Shown here one piece after another: positions 1 through 8,304 of a DNA stretch of 52,105 bases. Each line of letters begins with the position of its first letter. The first letter of the stretch is position 1. The stretch spans positions 1 through 52,105 of the forward strand of contig DAOSPF010000018.1 of assembly GCA_035374585.1 (NCBI GenBank). Reading direction: 5' to 3'. This stretch comes from JAKPQD01 sp029572965 (GTDB lineage: Bacteria; Bacteroidota; Bacteroidia; Bacteroidales; DTGW01). A program made the translations under genes and the position numbers. The notes below the pieces were generated by a model. That model had not been told where the DNA came from. It saw nothing but the letters and a program-made list of their open reading frames with translations, and ran no database searches.

Positions 1-58
1 ACCTGTGTACCCTGACTCAAAATTGCATGGTACCGAAAATATTGAAAAGAAAAAATAT

Positions 59-403
59 TTACTCGTTTAGTTCTAAGCATGTTTTATCAGCATTTTCTTC
101 ACTTTTAATAAAATCATGTATTATTTCAGAATTTGAAATAAGTAGTTTCTTTATTTCGTTAGTAGTAAGATTTCCTGTTCTTAGCCAAAATACTTTTAGA
201 TGACATCCGTTTATTAAGCTAATATCATAATAATCGGAATCGAAAGTTACAATAACGTAATTTTCTTTTCTTGCATATTGCCAAATATCAATATCTTCTG
301 TATCATTTAATCCTACTTGACTTACATGTTTTGATTCAGGAAACTTATCAATTAATTTATTGACAATTCTATAAGAAATATTTTGGTCAAATAGTAGTTT
401 CAT
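59..403 (-). CDS. DUF5615-family PIN-like protein, probable toxin partner
   Basis: This 114-residue protein starts with a short acidic-cored strand (KLLFDQNIS) and has a later VTFDSDYYD segment. These are the two acidic patches typical of small PIN-like DUF5615 (Mut7-C-like) proteins, which are predicted metal-dependent RNases. The start codon overlaps the stop of the upstream DUF433 gene by one base (TAATG), so the two are translationally coupled. DUF433/DUF5615 pairs are widely predicted to be toxin-antitoxin modules; toxicity here is inference. The length is normal for the family and nothing looks truncated. Confidence 0.8.
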   Translation of the reverse strand: MKLLFDQNISYRIVNKLIDKFPESKHVSQVGLNDTEDIDIWQYARKENYVIVTFDSDYYDISLINGCHLKVFWLRTGNLTTNEIKKLLISNSEIIHDFIKSEENADKTCLELNE

Positions 404-624
404 TATGCATACTGCAATTTATGTTCTCTGTCAGCTGCAAAAGCCAAACATGCTTGTATGTCTTCATTTGTTAACTCTGGGAAATCCTCAATTATTTCTT
501 CATTTGTCATGCCTGCAGCTAACCATCCCAAAACATCATAAACTGTTATTCTTGTTTCACGAACACAAGGTTTTCCAAATCTTTTATTTGGATTCCTTTT
601 TATTATTGAGTGATAGTTTATCAT
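403..624 (-). CDS. DUF433 domain protein, probable antitoxin
   Basis: This 73-residue protein has the DUF433 pattern: an early GKPCVRETRITVYDVLGWLAAGMT segment (about residues 17-40), then EEIIEDFPELTNEDIQACLAFAAD. The fold is a winged or helix-turn-helix DNA-binding domain. DUF433 proteins normally sit directly upstream of a DUF5615 PIN-like gene, as here with a one-base overlap. The likely role is a DNA-binding, autoregulating antitoxin. The family call is secure and the antitoxin role is inferred from the pairing. Confidence 0.82.
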   Translation of the reverse strand: MINYHSIIKRNPNKRFGKPCVRETRITVYDVLGWLAAGMTNEEIIEDFPELTNEDIQACLAFAADREHKLQYA

Positions 625-644
625 ATCATCTAAATTTTATTTAT

Positions 645-652
645 CAAATATA
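645..652 (-). promoter_or_regulatory. possible -7 box for the DUF433/DUF5615 pair
   Basis: Read on the minus strand this is TATATTTG, an exact TAnnTTTG match about 20 bases upstream of the DUF433 start codon. No clear -33 TTTG is seen, and the surrounding DNA is very A/T-rich, so chance is possible. Confidence 0.35.
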
Positions 653-844
653 ATCTATTTTTTATGCTTATAAAAGTCGAAAGTACTACTCTGAGATGCG
701 AGAGCTCATGTGGCCTAACTATTATCTATCCATCATAATCATGGGTATTTCTTGATTATCAAAGGTAGTGGATAAGGGGTAATAACCCCAACAAAATCAT
801 ATAGTTTGGCAAAATTTTGGCCCCTGATACTTAATAAACAAAGA
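653..844. other. intergenic stretch with no recognised gene
   Basis: This stretch separates the toxin-antitoxin-like pair from the terminator of the GH43 operon. No convincing reading frame, RNA gene or strong repeat was seen. Confidence 0.5.
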
Positions 845-883
845 ATAAAAAAAGGCGCAGATGATGGTTAACCCGGCGCCTTT
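845..883 (-). terminator. rho-independent terminator of the GH43 operon
   Basis: AAAGGCGC at 851-858 pairs with GCGCCTTT at 876-883. On the minus strand the stem is followed by a T-rich run, and it lies about 20 bases past the GH43 stop codon. Confidence 0.75.
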
Positions 884-902
884 CTTGCTGAAGGATATAT
901 TT

Positions 903-2354
903 TTAGTGAGCTTTAAAGTTCCATTTTGAATTGTCGCTATCCATATCAAACGGGGCAAGTGTGGGAGTGCTGTCGCCCGAAGATACCAATGCTAACTTTC
1001 GGTTTGAATTGGGCACAACCTTTGGCATTATACGGTATGTGCCATCGGTCAGCTGGTCGATGCGCCACAATTGCTCAGGGGCACCTGTAAATTGGGGGAC
1101 AGTAGTTACTTCAGCATCAGCTGTTGCTGCCAAAGCACGGTTGGTGCCTGCAATTACTATTTTGTAATATGGGCCTCCTAAATATCCGCTTGAGTCGGGG
1201 GCTGACGTAATTGTCCATTTCTGATGGGGGCGGGCCATGTAATCTCCTATTCTGACCCCAATGTTTCCGGTTGGCCAGGTATTAATAACATCTGCCAGTT
1301 GCTGTGATGGGACAGGCTTTACAGGTTCGTTGGGGTTGCGCCTCCAGCCGTGGGCTACGGGCATTCGCACAAAGTCAACTATCAATTCAAGGGCATATCC
1401 TCTTCTCTCCGATTCAATTTCGTAAGTTCCTTCTTTGATGTTTTCGCCGGCAACGGGCCATCCATTTTTCCACAGTAAAGGACGAATTGCTAATACGCTG
1501 AGGCCGCCGCGGTCCAAGTCTGCTTCGTAATGGCAAGACATTTTTTCAACGCCATTTTCAACAATAAAACGCCCGAAATGCCCCGGGCCGTTAACTCTCT
1601 CACCGGCGGCAACAACCATCTTGCCCCCGCCTTTTAGCATATCGCGTCCCATGTTGTCAAGATAGGGGCCGGTTACTTTTTTTGAACGCCCAACTACAAT
1701 ATTGTAGGTTGAGTTTGCCCCGTCGCAACAGGTACCGTGTGTGCCAAACAAATAATACCATCCATCGTGGTATTCCAGGTCGGTAGCTTCGCAGTCTATG
1801 GCTATATCTATTGCTTTATTGCCTTCTATGCGTTTGCCGGTTTTGGGGTCGAGTTCTACTAAACGAATGAACCCAAAATAAGTGCCGTACGAACACCACA
1901 AACGGCCATCGGTAGGATCGAGAAGCAGCCCCGGATCAATGGCATCACAATCTTCCATGCCTTCAGATGTAGCAACAACAATGGGTTCGGTAAATTTGAA
2001 ATCGGGCGATTTTGGATCAAGTGTTTTGTTCCACATGGTATTAATTTTGCCATTATGCCCGCCGCCCAAGCCTCCGCCAGTTGAGCCGTAAGCAATGAGG
2101 TAGCGGTCGCCAATTTTTATTGCATCAGGGGCAGCGCCACCACCAGGCCTTTCGGCCCCGCTATTCCATGTCCAACCATCTTCAGATATTAATCCGCCTC
2201 CTCCGGTACCAAATGTGTAATACTTTCCATCACATTCCATGATGGTAGACGGGTCGTGTATAAATGTTTTCCCTATTTGCGCCATAAGTGTTGTGCTTAC
2301 CAACATGAACAACAGGGCTGTTGTGCCCATTACTGTATTTTTTATCTTTATCAT
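903..2354 (-). CDS. secreted GH43-type glycoside hydrolase with ricin-like C-terminal domain
   Basis: This 483-residue protein has a signal peptide (about residues 1-25, ending LMAQ). It then shows a five-bladed GH43-like catalytic domain: HDPS with D34, the probable catalytic base, near the mature N-terminus; AIDPG with D140; and CEATDLEY with E189 as candidate acid. NGPGH at 255-259 resembles the conserved Gly-His segment of arabinan-active GH43 enzymes. The C-terminal third (about 335-483) has three QxW-like repeats (QKW 378-380, QLW 428-430, SKW 476-478), as in ricin B-type beta-trefoil sugar-binding domains. It probably acts on arabinose- or xylose-containing glycans in the periplasm or outside the cell; the exact substrate cannot be read. 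It is the second gene of a two-gene unit with the secreted protein 32 bases upstream. Confidence 0.85.
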   Translation of the reverse strand: MIKIKNTVMGTTALLFMLVSTTLMAQIGKTFIHDPSTIMECDGKYYTFGTGGGGLISEDGWTWNSGAERPGGGAAPDAIKIGDRYLIAYGSTGGGLGGGHNGKINTMWNKTLDPKSPDFKFTEPIVVATSEGMEDCDAIDPGLLLDPTDGRLWCSYGTYFGFIRLVELDPKTGKRIEGNKAIDIAIDCEATDLEYHDGWYYLFGTHGTCCDGANSTYNIVVGRSKKVTGPYLDNMGRDMLKGGGKMVVAAGERVNGPGHFGRFIVENGVEKMSCHYEADLDRGGLSVLAIRPLLWKNGWPVAGENIKEGTYEIESERRGYALELIVDFVRMPVAHGWRRNPNEPVKPVPSQQLADVINTWPTGNIGVRIGDYMARPHQKWTITSAPDSSGYLGGPYYKIVIAGTNRALAATADAEVTTVPQFTGAPEQLWRIDQLTDGTYRIMPKVVPNSNRKLALVSSGDSTPTLAPFDMDSDNSKWNFKAH

Positions 2355-2386
2355 AATATCAAATTTCTAAATTATAGACATTTGTT

Positions 2387-3121
2387 TTACTCAAGGGTAA
2401 TCGTGATATTTTTTACCGGCTGGCCATTTTCATCAAGAAAGCGAACGCAGAAATCGCTCATCCCCGGGCCATTGATAACAACGCCACGGATAATGTTTTT
2501 CCCTTTGTTGAGTGTGATGCGGTTAGATGTGCCATCGTCCATCACCATTCGTCTGTCGCCCGAAAGCAACAGGGCCTCTTTTCCGTTTACCCACCACATA
2601 GAAGCAGAGTTTGATCCAACGGCCAGCCTTACATTTTTCATTTCATCAGGGCAGTTAACAACGGTTACAGCCCAAAACATCACACCGTATATAGGTTTTT
2701 TTAACCCAAAAGCAAAACGGAATAATTTCACGTTCCAAAGTTTGCTATCTAATGCATGCCAGGCCAACTCTTTGCCGGCCACTTTTACTTTTTGGCCGTC
2801 TTTGGGGAGTATGGTAAACTGGTTTTGGAAATACAAGGTGTCAAAAGTTTTTCGCAGGTAGCTGTCGGTAAAAATGGTATTACTGCGGATTGGCATGCTA
2901 ATGGGTTCGAGGAGGAGCCAACGTTGGATAAAGCCATCTGCATCCGGGGCCATTTTTGTTTTAGAAGCCGGGTTAAAGTATCCCGAAATTGTTCTTCCTG
3001 TGGTATCGGTTAAAGCCGGGTCGTCCATTTGACGCCCTGCAGGGCCGGTCTGGGCATGTAAGTTTATGCTTGCTATAATTACAAAGCCCGCTACCAAAAA
3101 AGTTTTGTGTTTGATGTTCAT
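2387..3121 (-). CDS. secreted protein with a probable jelly-roll/galactose-binding-like fold
   Basis: This 244-residue protein has a signal peptide (about 1-23, ending LHAQ). Features such as DGFIQRWLLLEPI near residue 62, SNSASMWWVNGKEALLLSGDRR, and a final NKGKNIIRGVVINGPG...FCVRFLDENGQPV segment recall the beta-sandwich accessory domains attached to Bacteroidota esterases and glycosidases. No catalytic motif is visible. It lies 32 bases upstream of the GH43 gene on the same strand, so it probably binds or presents the same glycan. The family assignment is by style only. Confidence 0.6.
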   Translation of the reverse strand: MNIKHKTFLVAGFVIIASINLHAQTGPAGRQMDDPALTDTTGRTISGYFNPASKTKMAPDADGFIQRWLLLEPISMPIRSNTIFTDSYLRKTFDTLYFQNQFTILPKDGQKVKVAGKELAWHALDSKLWNVKLFRFAFGLKKPIYGVMFWAVTVVNCPDEMKNVRLAVGSNSASMWWVNGKEALLLSGDRRMVMDDGTSNRITLNKGKNIIRGVVINGPGMSDFCVRFLDENGQPVKNITITLE

Positions 3122-3386
3122 AGTGTATTATGCCGAGTTTATGTTGTTAGTAAAAGAATCAAAAAAAAATTCCTTTGCCTGCAATACTACGAAAAAAAAT
3201 GAAAAAAGCACTGCAAAGCTCATGAACATTCTGTTTGAGGGGGGCAAAAGTCTGTTTTTTGACAATAAATTAACATTTACAAGCTGGCCGTTAACTTTAT
3301 CTGTAAGCAAGCTATGCTTTACCAACCATAGCTGGCAGCATGATAGTTATAGTTGTTAAAGGGTTATTACAATGTTTTGCAATTTA
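3122..3386. other. intergenic region upstream of the GH43 operon
   Basis: This should hold the promoter of the two-gene GH43 unit. I see no clean TAnnTTTG box, terminator or repeat. The 65-codon minus-strand frame inside it has no family features and was not called. Confidence 0.4.
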
Positions 3387-4118
3387 TTAATCGCGTTTAC
3401 TGGTATCTGCCTCCGGGGTATTGTTAGTGCTTGTATCGGCAAGGGCATTAAATTCTTTAAGTTTGGCAAAAACAGCTTCTATAAGTTGGTATTCGGTTGC
3501 TTTGAGCAGATATTCGTCGCTAAAGTGGCAATAAAGGACAAATTTAGTGAGCTTTTGTCCCTGTAAGCCTGTCCAACGTTGGACGTTTTGTGTATTATAT
3601 TTTCGGTTTATTTCTTTTTGTTTTGGTTCATATTTTTTTAAGTCAGCATACTTTTGTTCAGCCTGTCCGTGTTTATTGAATTTTTTGTAAAAGAATGAAA
3701 CAGGGCCATCCATAATAACTACAACCCTGTCAGAATAGTATGGGTTCAAAGCTTGCACAGTGAGGTATTTTGAGCCCGTCAGCCCCAATTCAGGGACCTT
3801 ATCATCAACCTTTAGTGCCAGAAACTTTCTTTTAAAATCGCTATAACTACCAAACAACCGATACAACCTTTGATATTCTTCAGATTTATTTTTAACCGAG
3901 TCGGGGATATCACAATACATTGCCGAGTCGGTCAAGGTGTTAAAGTTGAGCTTGTAACCAGGATAGTTGTTATTGTTAAATGCCGGGCCAAGTATGCTGT
4001 TTAGCGCATTTTTGTCCAGTTTCAAAGGCATATCTGACATTTCCCGTTTATTCGTCTCCTGACCACGGATAACGGGGACAAAAACAGCCAAACACAGAAG
4101 TAAAAAGAAAAGTTTCAT
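3387..4118 (-). CDS. secreted protein of unknown function
   Basis: I do not recognise this family. The 243-residue protein has a signal peptide (about 1-19, ending VIRGQ). The mature part is polar and rich in Lys, Tyr and Asn, with no Cys pair or catalytic motif. It ends in a Thr/Asn/Asp-rich tail (ADTSTNNTPEADTSKRD) that looks disordered. A central segment (LTVQALNPYYSDRVVVIMDGPVSFFYKK) looks like beta structure. A TAGCTTTG box (4126-4133, minus strand) lies only a few bases ahead of the start, so the leader would be very short. Location is probably periplasmic. It is followed by a long repeat-rich spacer, so an operon with its neighbours is not evident. Confidence 0.65.
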   Translation of the reverse strand: MKLFFLLLCLAVFVPVIRGQETNKREMSDMPLKLDKNALNSILGPAFNNNNYPGYKLNFNTLTDSAMYCDIPDSVKNKSEEYQRLYRLFGSYSDFKRKFLALKVDDKVPELGLTGSKYLTVQALNPYYSDRVVVIMDGPVSFFYKKFNKHGQAEQKYADLKKYEPKQKEINRKYNTQNVQRWTGLQGQKLTKFVLYCHFSDEYLLKATEYQLIEAVFAKLKEFNALADTSTNNTPEADTSKRD

Positions 4119-4180
4119 AGTTGGGCAAAGCTAAGCTTTAAGGCTTAATTAAAAGTGTTAATTTTTTTGAAAAGAAGGTA

Positions 4181-4392
4181 GGATGAACCCCGAAGGGCTC
4201 TCCGGATGAATTTTTATCCTTGTTTGTGTTTAACGAATCATGCTCGTTTCATCATATTTATTTTTTAGTGGGATGATAGCTTGTCCCGTCAAAGACGGGA
4301 CAACACCCACAAATAAATACCATCGTGCTTATTCACTTCGTTCATGAGGGCGCTTCGCTTAGTTGCGTTCGCAAAAACATGGGTGTTTCAAT
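4181..4392 (+). repeat. dispersed repeat family B, copy 1 (contains perfect 9-bp palindrome)
   Basis: The core is TGTCCCGTC (4282-4290), loop AAA, GACGGGACA (4294-4302). The flank GATAGCTTGTCCCGTC and the following ACACCCA recur in reverse orientation at 41119-41221. The left half (CCTTG.TGTGTTTAA.GAAT.AT...GCTC.TTTCAT) recurs in reverse at 44569-44705. The right end (CATGGGTGTTTCA) matches the reversed start of the 41119 and 24586 copies. This is non-coding DNA between two minus-strand secreted-protein genes. Confidence 0.7.
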
Positions 4393-4489
4393 AAATCTAA
4401 ATTAAGTGTCTTTGTGGGGTAACGAGAGTTTGATATAAGAATTACATTGTCAATTATTTAATAAAAAACAATAAATACATTATTTAACT

Positions 4490-4605
4490 TTTAGCCACTT
4501 TATGGCAAGCCTTAAATTTTTGAAACATTTGTTTCAGGGCAAAAGTTTGTAATGCCTGTAAATATCAATTACCTGAGTTCTTTTTATGCCAGACTCGTTA
4601 AAATA
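4490..4605 (+). repeat. dispersed repeat family A, copy 1
   Basis: It runs from TTAGCCACTTTATGGCAAGCC through TTTCAGGGCAAAAGTTTG to AATGCCTGTAAATAT and TTTTTATGCC. It closely matches copies at 5530, 16842 and 46630. It lies 80-200 bases downstream of the stop of the minus-strand gene at 4688-5398. The hairpin arm is slightly degenerate in this copy. Confidence 0.7.
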
Positions 4606-4687
4606 CTTACTGCTATTGGTTTTAAGCCAAGTATGTGGTTGCTTGTACCCTTCGATAAAGCTTTTGCTTGATGAATTGCGAAAATTC

Positions 4688-5398
4688 TTAATAATTACTT
4701 GTGCTCCGGAATACTTCACCTTTAGGTTTATAAGAATTGAAAAGCGCAATGGCTGCTACGTTGTAAGCAAGCAAACTGGCCCTCAATTTGGTCAGGTCCT
4801 GGTGAAGTTTAAAATATGGGGCCTCATATCTTCTTCTGGCATCATCAAGGGCATACCTGTATGTGATATAAGACTTACTGTTTAATATATCGTTCAGCAT
4901 CCTGCGGTCGCGGTTCCAATCATCGGTCACGCCATTTTTTACAACATAAAAGTCGTACCATTCGGCGCTTTCATTCTTCAGGTTCATTTCAAAGGTATCT
5001 TTAGCCGCCTTTTTATCACTTTCATATTTTGCATCATCTAACATTGTTTTGGGCACGTTGTTGTACTTAATGATGTCATCGTTCAGGATAGCCCTCATGG
5101 CCCTGACCCCATTTTCCATGAGCAAGTCAAAATCGTACCGTGATATTTTGGGATCGTAAGCCATATTGACAATCTCCTCAGGCGTGAACACGTTTTTCAA
5201 AGCTGTTTCCAAGCCTTTTTGTATTTCTTTAGGCTGCAATTTGGTATGGTTTACAAAGTTGAAAATAACGCTCCGATGCTTTAAAATACTAATAACTAAT
5301 GAATCACGGGTAAGCTTTTTTATAGAATCCTGCTGTGATACTGCAGGTGTAAAAATCATACAAAAGACAACACTGGCAATAAGTAGAGTTTTATTCAT
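4688..5398 (-). CDS. secreted protein of unknown function
   Basis: I do not recognise this family. The 236-residue protein has a signal peptide (about 1-21, ending PAVSQ) followed by a largely helical, charged region (KEIQKGLETALKNVFTPEEIVNMAYDP; KYESDKKAAKDTFEMNLKNESAEWYDFYVV). It has no cysteines in the mature part and no known catalytic motif. It is probably periplasmic. It shares no obvious sequence with the other secreted orphan at 3387-4118, despite similar size and orientation. Both neighbouring spacers carry family A repeats. A 71-codon minus-strand frame overlapping its 3' end runs into the repeat and is not believed. Confidence 0.62.
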   Translation of the reverse strand: MNKTLLIASVVFCMIFTPAVSQQDSIKKLTRDSLVISILKHRSVIFNFVNHTKLQPKEIQKGLETALKNVFTPEEIVNMAYDPKISRYDFDLLMENGVRAMRAILNDDIIKYNNVPKTMLDDAKYESDKKAAKDTFEMNLKNESAEWYDFYVVKNGVTDDWNRDRRMLNDILNSKSYITYRYALDDARRRYEAPYFKLHQDLTKLRASLLAYNVAAIALFNSYKPKGEVFRSTSNY

Positions 5399-5615
5399 AA
5401 AAGTTTATTTTAGGGCAAAAGTGTTTTTATAATAGTTTTTGTATTGTTTAGTTTATTCAAATTTTTAAAAATAAAGGTTTTAAAAATTTTAACCTAAAAA
5501 ATAAAGTTCAAATTTAGTTAAAAGCTTTTTTAGCCAGTTTACGTCAAGCCTTAAACTTTTAAATTTTTTGCTTCAGGGCAAAATCCAACCAGGCCAGGTA
5601 ATGAGCTGTAACAAT
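5399..5615. repeat. A/T-rich spacer with dispersed repeat family A, copy 2 (partial, 5530-5590)
   Basis: Positions 5530-5590 match the first half of family A: TAGCCAGTTTACGTCAAGCC, then TTTTGC-TTCAGG-GCAAAA. The second half is missing. It sits just downstream of the GDSL esterase stop codon (minus strand), as copies 1 and 4 sit downstream of their genes. Confidence 0.6.
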
Positions 5616-6851
5616 TTATTCAAAAAGCTTCAAATCAACAGCTATGCCCATTTTCTGATAGCCCTTTTCATTGGGGTGCAAGAAATCGCCCATGTGCAGG
5701 TCGGGTAAGAGGGTACTTATGTCTTCGGGGTTTTGCATGACTTTGTCAAAATCAATGACAGCATCAAAATATTGGCCGGAGCGGATCCAATCATTGACCA
5801 TTTTTCGGGCGGCTTCGCGGTATGAAGTATAGTAAAAAGACTTGTTTATTGGCAATATGGTAGCCCCAAACACTTTGATATTATTGGCATGGGCTTTTTC
5901 AATCATTTGTTTGTAAGCCGAGATAAGGTCGTTAGCAGTTTTTACAGCTGCAAGGCTATCAGGGGCCTGGCCTAAATCATTCACCCCTTCCAGGATGATG
6001 AGCCAGCGTACACCTTGCTGTCTTAAAATATCTCTTTCAAAACGGTCAACAGCAGCCGGGCCTAAACAGTTTTTGAGAACACAATTGCCGCCTATTCCAA
6101 GGTTAAGCACCCCTATTTGTTGTGTTTTGCTGTTTGCCAAAAGGCGTTCGGAGAGTACGTCCGGCCACCGGTTTTGTTTGTTTGTTACCGAGCCGCGTCC
6201 ATCAGTAATCGAATTGCCCAATATAGCTACAGATGCAGCTGTTTTTGGGGCTTTTACATCAATACCGCTGATGATATACCAATGGTCTGTTTTTACAACC
6301 CCACTTGTATCGGTGGAAGAAACTTTGTTGCCGGCAAAAATATAAGATGTAGTGCGCGATCCTGGATGCCCTGTCAGGTCTTTCGATGTTTCTCCAAAGT
6401 AAATAGTTATAGCTACATCCATTCGGGGCTTTAAGTGAAATAAAACCTCATCTGATGCAATGGCAGTGCCGGGGTTTATAGCAACTTCAGCTTTACCATC
6501 AAAGCTCAATTCTTTGATGGTGCAGGTATCTATCAGCCCTTCTCCTTTTGAAACAGCAATTTGTACCTTTTTCAGGGTAACAGCACTGTTGCCAAACTCG
6601 TTTGAGAATTTGAGTTTTAAACATTCGCCGCCTATTGAAACCCTTACTATTTGTCTGATGGTATTGTTATTAAGGCCCGGGGCCGGCGGCATATTTGCAG
6701 GCTCTACGAGCATAGGCGCTGTGCTCCATGTACCTACCCATTTTTCTGATTTTTTAGCAGGAGCCTTTGCGCCCACATTTGCAATACCTGTCAAAAAGAT
6801 GACTAAAAGCAGACCACAAAATGAGGTATATTTTTTTCTTGAGTTTTTCAT
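5616..6851 (-). CDS. secreted SGNH/GDSL-type esterase
   Basis: This 411-residue protein has a signal peptide (about 1-29). Residues about 35-200 form a beta-rich N-terminal domain with an early WVGTWSTAP motif, typical of the larger secreted GDSL esterases. The catalytic SGNH domain follows: block I ILGNSITDG with Ser214, block II Gly in GIGGN (about 252-256), block III EGVNDLG with Asn291, and block V GDFLHP with Asp389 and His392. All four invariant residues are present, so it should be active. The likely role is removal of acetyl or other acyl groups from plant or bacterial polysaccharides in the periplasm. The substrate is not readable. Confidence 0.87.
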   Translation of the reverse strand: MKNSRKKYTSFCGLLLVIFLTGIANVGAKAPAKKSEKWVGTWSTAPMLVEPANMPPAPGLNNNTIRQIVRVSIGGECLKLKFSNEFGNSAVTLKKVQIAVSKGEGLIDTCTIKELSFDGKAEVAINPGTAIASDEVLFHLKPRMDVAITIYFGETSKDLTGHPGSRTTSYIFAGNKVSSTDTSGVVKTDHWYIISGIDVKAPKTAASVAILGNSITDGRGSVTNKQNRWPDVLSERLLANSKTQQIGVLNLGIGGNCVLKNCLGPAAVDRFERDILRQQGVRWLIILEGVNDLGQAPDSLAAVKTANDLISAYKQMIEKAHANNIKVFGATILPINKSFYYTSYREAARKMVNDWIRSGQYFDAVIDFDKVMQNPEDISTLLPDLHMGDFLHPNEKGYQKMGIAVDLKLFE

Positions 6852-7069
6852 ATTTTCTTAGTTTTTAGGGTGATAAAAGTAGTGATTATATTAAAAATAG
6901 TGAAGTATTAATTTGTGTTTTTAAGTAGGCATATTCAGTCTTTTTAGCCCAAGGGACAATTTGTTTTTAGTTTTATCCTTGCGAAAAAGAAAAGCAAAAA
7001 AACGTCTTAACTTTTTTTTAAGTTTTTCGTAAAAGACTTAGCGTAACACTAACACTAACTATAATTAAG
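6852..7069. other. divergent promoter region between GDSL esterase and SiaC-like gene
   Basis: This A/T-rich stretch lies between oppositely oriented genes. TATCCTTG at about 6973-6980 is one base off the TAnnTTTG consensus and could serve the SiaC-like gene. Nothing else is recognisable. Confidence 0.3.
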
Positions 7070-7441
7070 ATGGAAGATTTAATAATTGAAAAAGGGGCTA
7101 ATACGCCTGCCATTACCTTCATGGCAAATGGCGTGTTGAGAATAGAAGGGAGGTCAATACCCGAGAATCCGGCAGCATTTTACGAAAAAGCCTTTGAATG
7201 GCTTAACGATTACAAAACAACGAACCCCAAAAAAATAGAGCTTCATGTTGATTTAGAGTATTTCAATTCGAGTAGCAGTATTATTTTGATGAATATTTTC
7301 AAAACACTCAGGGGTATCTTAAACCACGGTGCAGATGTTCGTATTCACTGGCACAATAGCGCTAACGACGAAGAGATGATAGAGTCTGGCCGCTATTACG
7401 AAAGTATTTTGAAAATGCCTTTCTTTTACGAAATGAATTAA
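7070..7441 (+). CDS. SiaC/DUF1987-family regulatory phosphoprotein
   Basis: This 123-residue protein matches the DUF1987 layout: an N-terminal IEKGANTPAITF strand, GVLRIEGRSIPENPAAFYEKAFEWLNDY, then LEYFNSSSSIILMNIFKTL and a YYESILKMPFFYEM end. In the characterised SiaC the residue phosphorylated by the SiaB kinase sits in the equivalent Asn-Ser/Thr-Ser stretch; here that is Ser67-Ser70. SiaC-type proteins switch partner enzymes, a diguanylate cyclase in Pseudomonas. No SiaB-like kinase, SiaA-like phosphatase or cyclase is nearby, so its partners must be elsewhere. The start is the only sensible ATG. Confidence 0.85.
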   Translation: MEDLIIEKGANTPAITFMANGVLRIEGRSIPENPAAFYEKAFEWLNDYKTTNPKKIELHVDLEYFNSSSSIILMNIFKTLRGILNHGADVRIHWHNSANDEEMIESGRYYESILKMPFFYEMN

Positions 7442-7544
7442 AAGGAAATGCTGAACACAACGACACGAAGGCACAAAGTAGTAATAATCAAATTTAATCC
7501 ATTGGGTCTTCGTGTCTTTATTGTTTCACTTTTATTCAAGCAGA

Positions 7545-8252
7545 TTATTTCCCCATTGCTTTTTGCCTCAGGTCTTTTGGCAGTTTTTCAATAGCATAGC
7601 GGAAGGCAGTGCGGGGCATGGTTTCTTTTTTTGACATTACATAATCAAACACGTCTATTGGGTGTTTGTGGCTGGCTGCTTTCAATAGCCAGCCATAGCC
7701 TTTTTGTACCATATCATCTTTGTCGGGCAGAAGTATATTGCATATTTCAAAAATATCTTCGAGAAATAATCCTTTTTTGGCAGGAATAATAAGTGATACT
7801 GCAGCAGCCCGTCTTGTCCAGCGATTTTCTGAAACAGCCAATTTTTTCAAATCTTTCAAAAATGACGGATACATTTCAATAAAAGCTCCCATGGTATGGT
7901 TACAGAAGGAATCGCACGAAGCCCAATTATATATGTAATTATCTATCCATCGTTTGAAAGTTTTGAAATCATCAGGCTCAAATGTTTTGCGGATGGCATA
8001 AGCCCAGTTGGCTGCAAAAAAAGTTTCTTCAAGATAGCCGGATTTCCAGAGCCCTTCGCACAACGCAAAAATCTCTTTTTTGGGGCGCTCTTTTATCTGT
8101 GGGGACAATGCTTTGCTCATTTTTGTAATGACAGAAGCCCGAATGCCGTAACATTTAATTTCTTCTTTGAAAAAACGCCGGCTTATGGCCTGGAATGTTT
8201 CATCTTTTTTTGAGTGTAGATCGTTTCGGAGGTTTTGCAAAAAATTTTCCAT
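7545..8252 (-). CDS. AlkD-like DNA alkylation repair protein (HEAT-like repeats)
   Basis: This 235-residue all-helical protein has the signatures of DNA alkylation repair proteins. The segment YIYNWASCDSFCNHTMG carries Trp110 and Asp114, matching the Trp and Asp that AlkD uses around the alkylated base. It also has ENRWTRRAAAVSLIIPAKKG and MVQKGYGWLLKAAS. AlkD-type enzymes excise N3- and N7-alkylated purines without flipping the base. The protein is cytoplasmic and of normal family length. It is followed on the same strand by no close gene, and the aldo/keto reductase starts 52 bases upstream of its start region, so the two could be co-transcribed. Confidence 0.87.
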   Translation of the reverse strand: MENFLQNLRNDLHSKKDETFQAISRRFFKEEIKCYGIRASVITKMSKALSPQIKERPKKEIFALCEGLWKSGYLEETFFAANWAYAIRKTFEPDDFKTFKRWIDNYIYNWASCDSFCNHTMGAFIEMYPSFLKDLKKLAVSENRWTRRAAAVSLIIPAKKGLFLEDIFEICNILLPDKDDMVQKGYGWLLKAASHKHPIDVFDYVMSKKETMPRTAFRYAIEKLPKDLRQKAMGK

Positions 8253-8304
8253 TTTTTTGTTTTTGTATCTTAAACCTTCCAGGTTTTCTATCGATTTGAA
8301 CTAA

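Noticed and set aside
405..653. 82-codon plus-strand frame over the DUF433 gene
   Set aside because: It lies antisense to a well-supported family member and has no domain of its own.
2256..2861. 201-codon plus-strand frame across two secreted-protein genes
   Set aside because: It is antisense to two genes with signal peptides and family features, and its translation looks random (many Cys, Phe and His).
903..3121. A classic polysaccharide utilisation locus
   Set aside because: No SusC- or SusD-like gene and no dedicated regulator lie near the GH43 unit.
3128..3325. 65-codon minus-strand frame upstream of the GH43 operon
   Set aside because: It has no family features or ribosome-binding signal and lies in a promoter region.
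4181..4605. CRISPR-like array from recurring short motifs
   Set aside because: The repeats are not regularly spaced, occur singly in distant gaps, and no cas genes are present.
4534..4749. 71-codon minus-strand frame
   Set aside because: It overlaps the 3' end of a better gene in another frame and is partly family A repeat.
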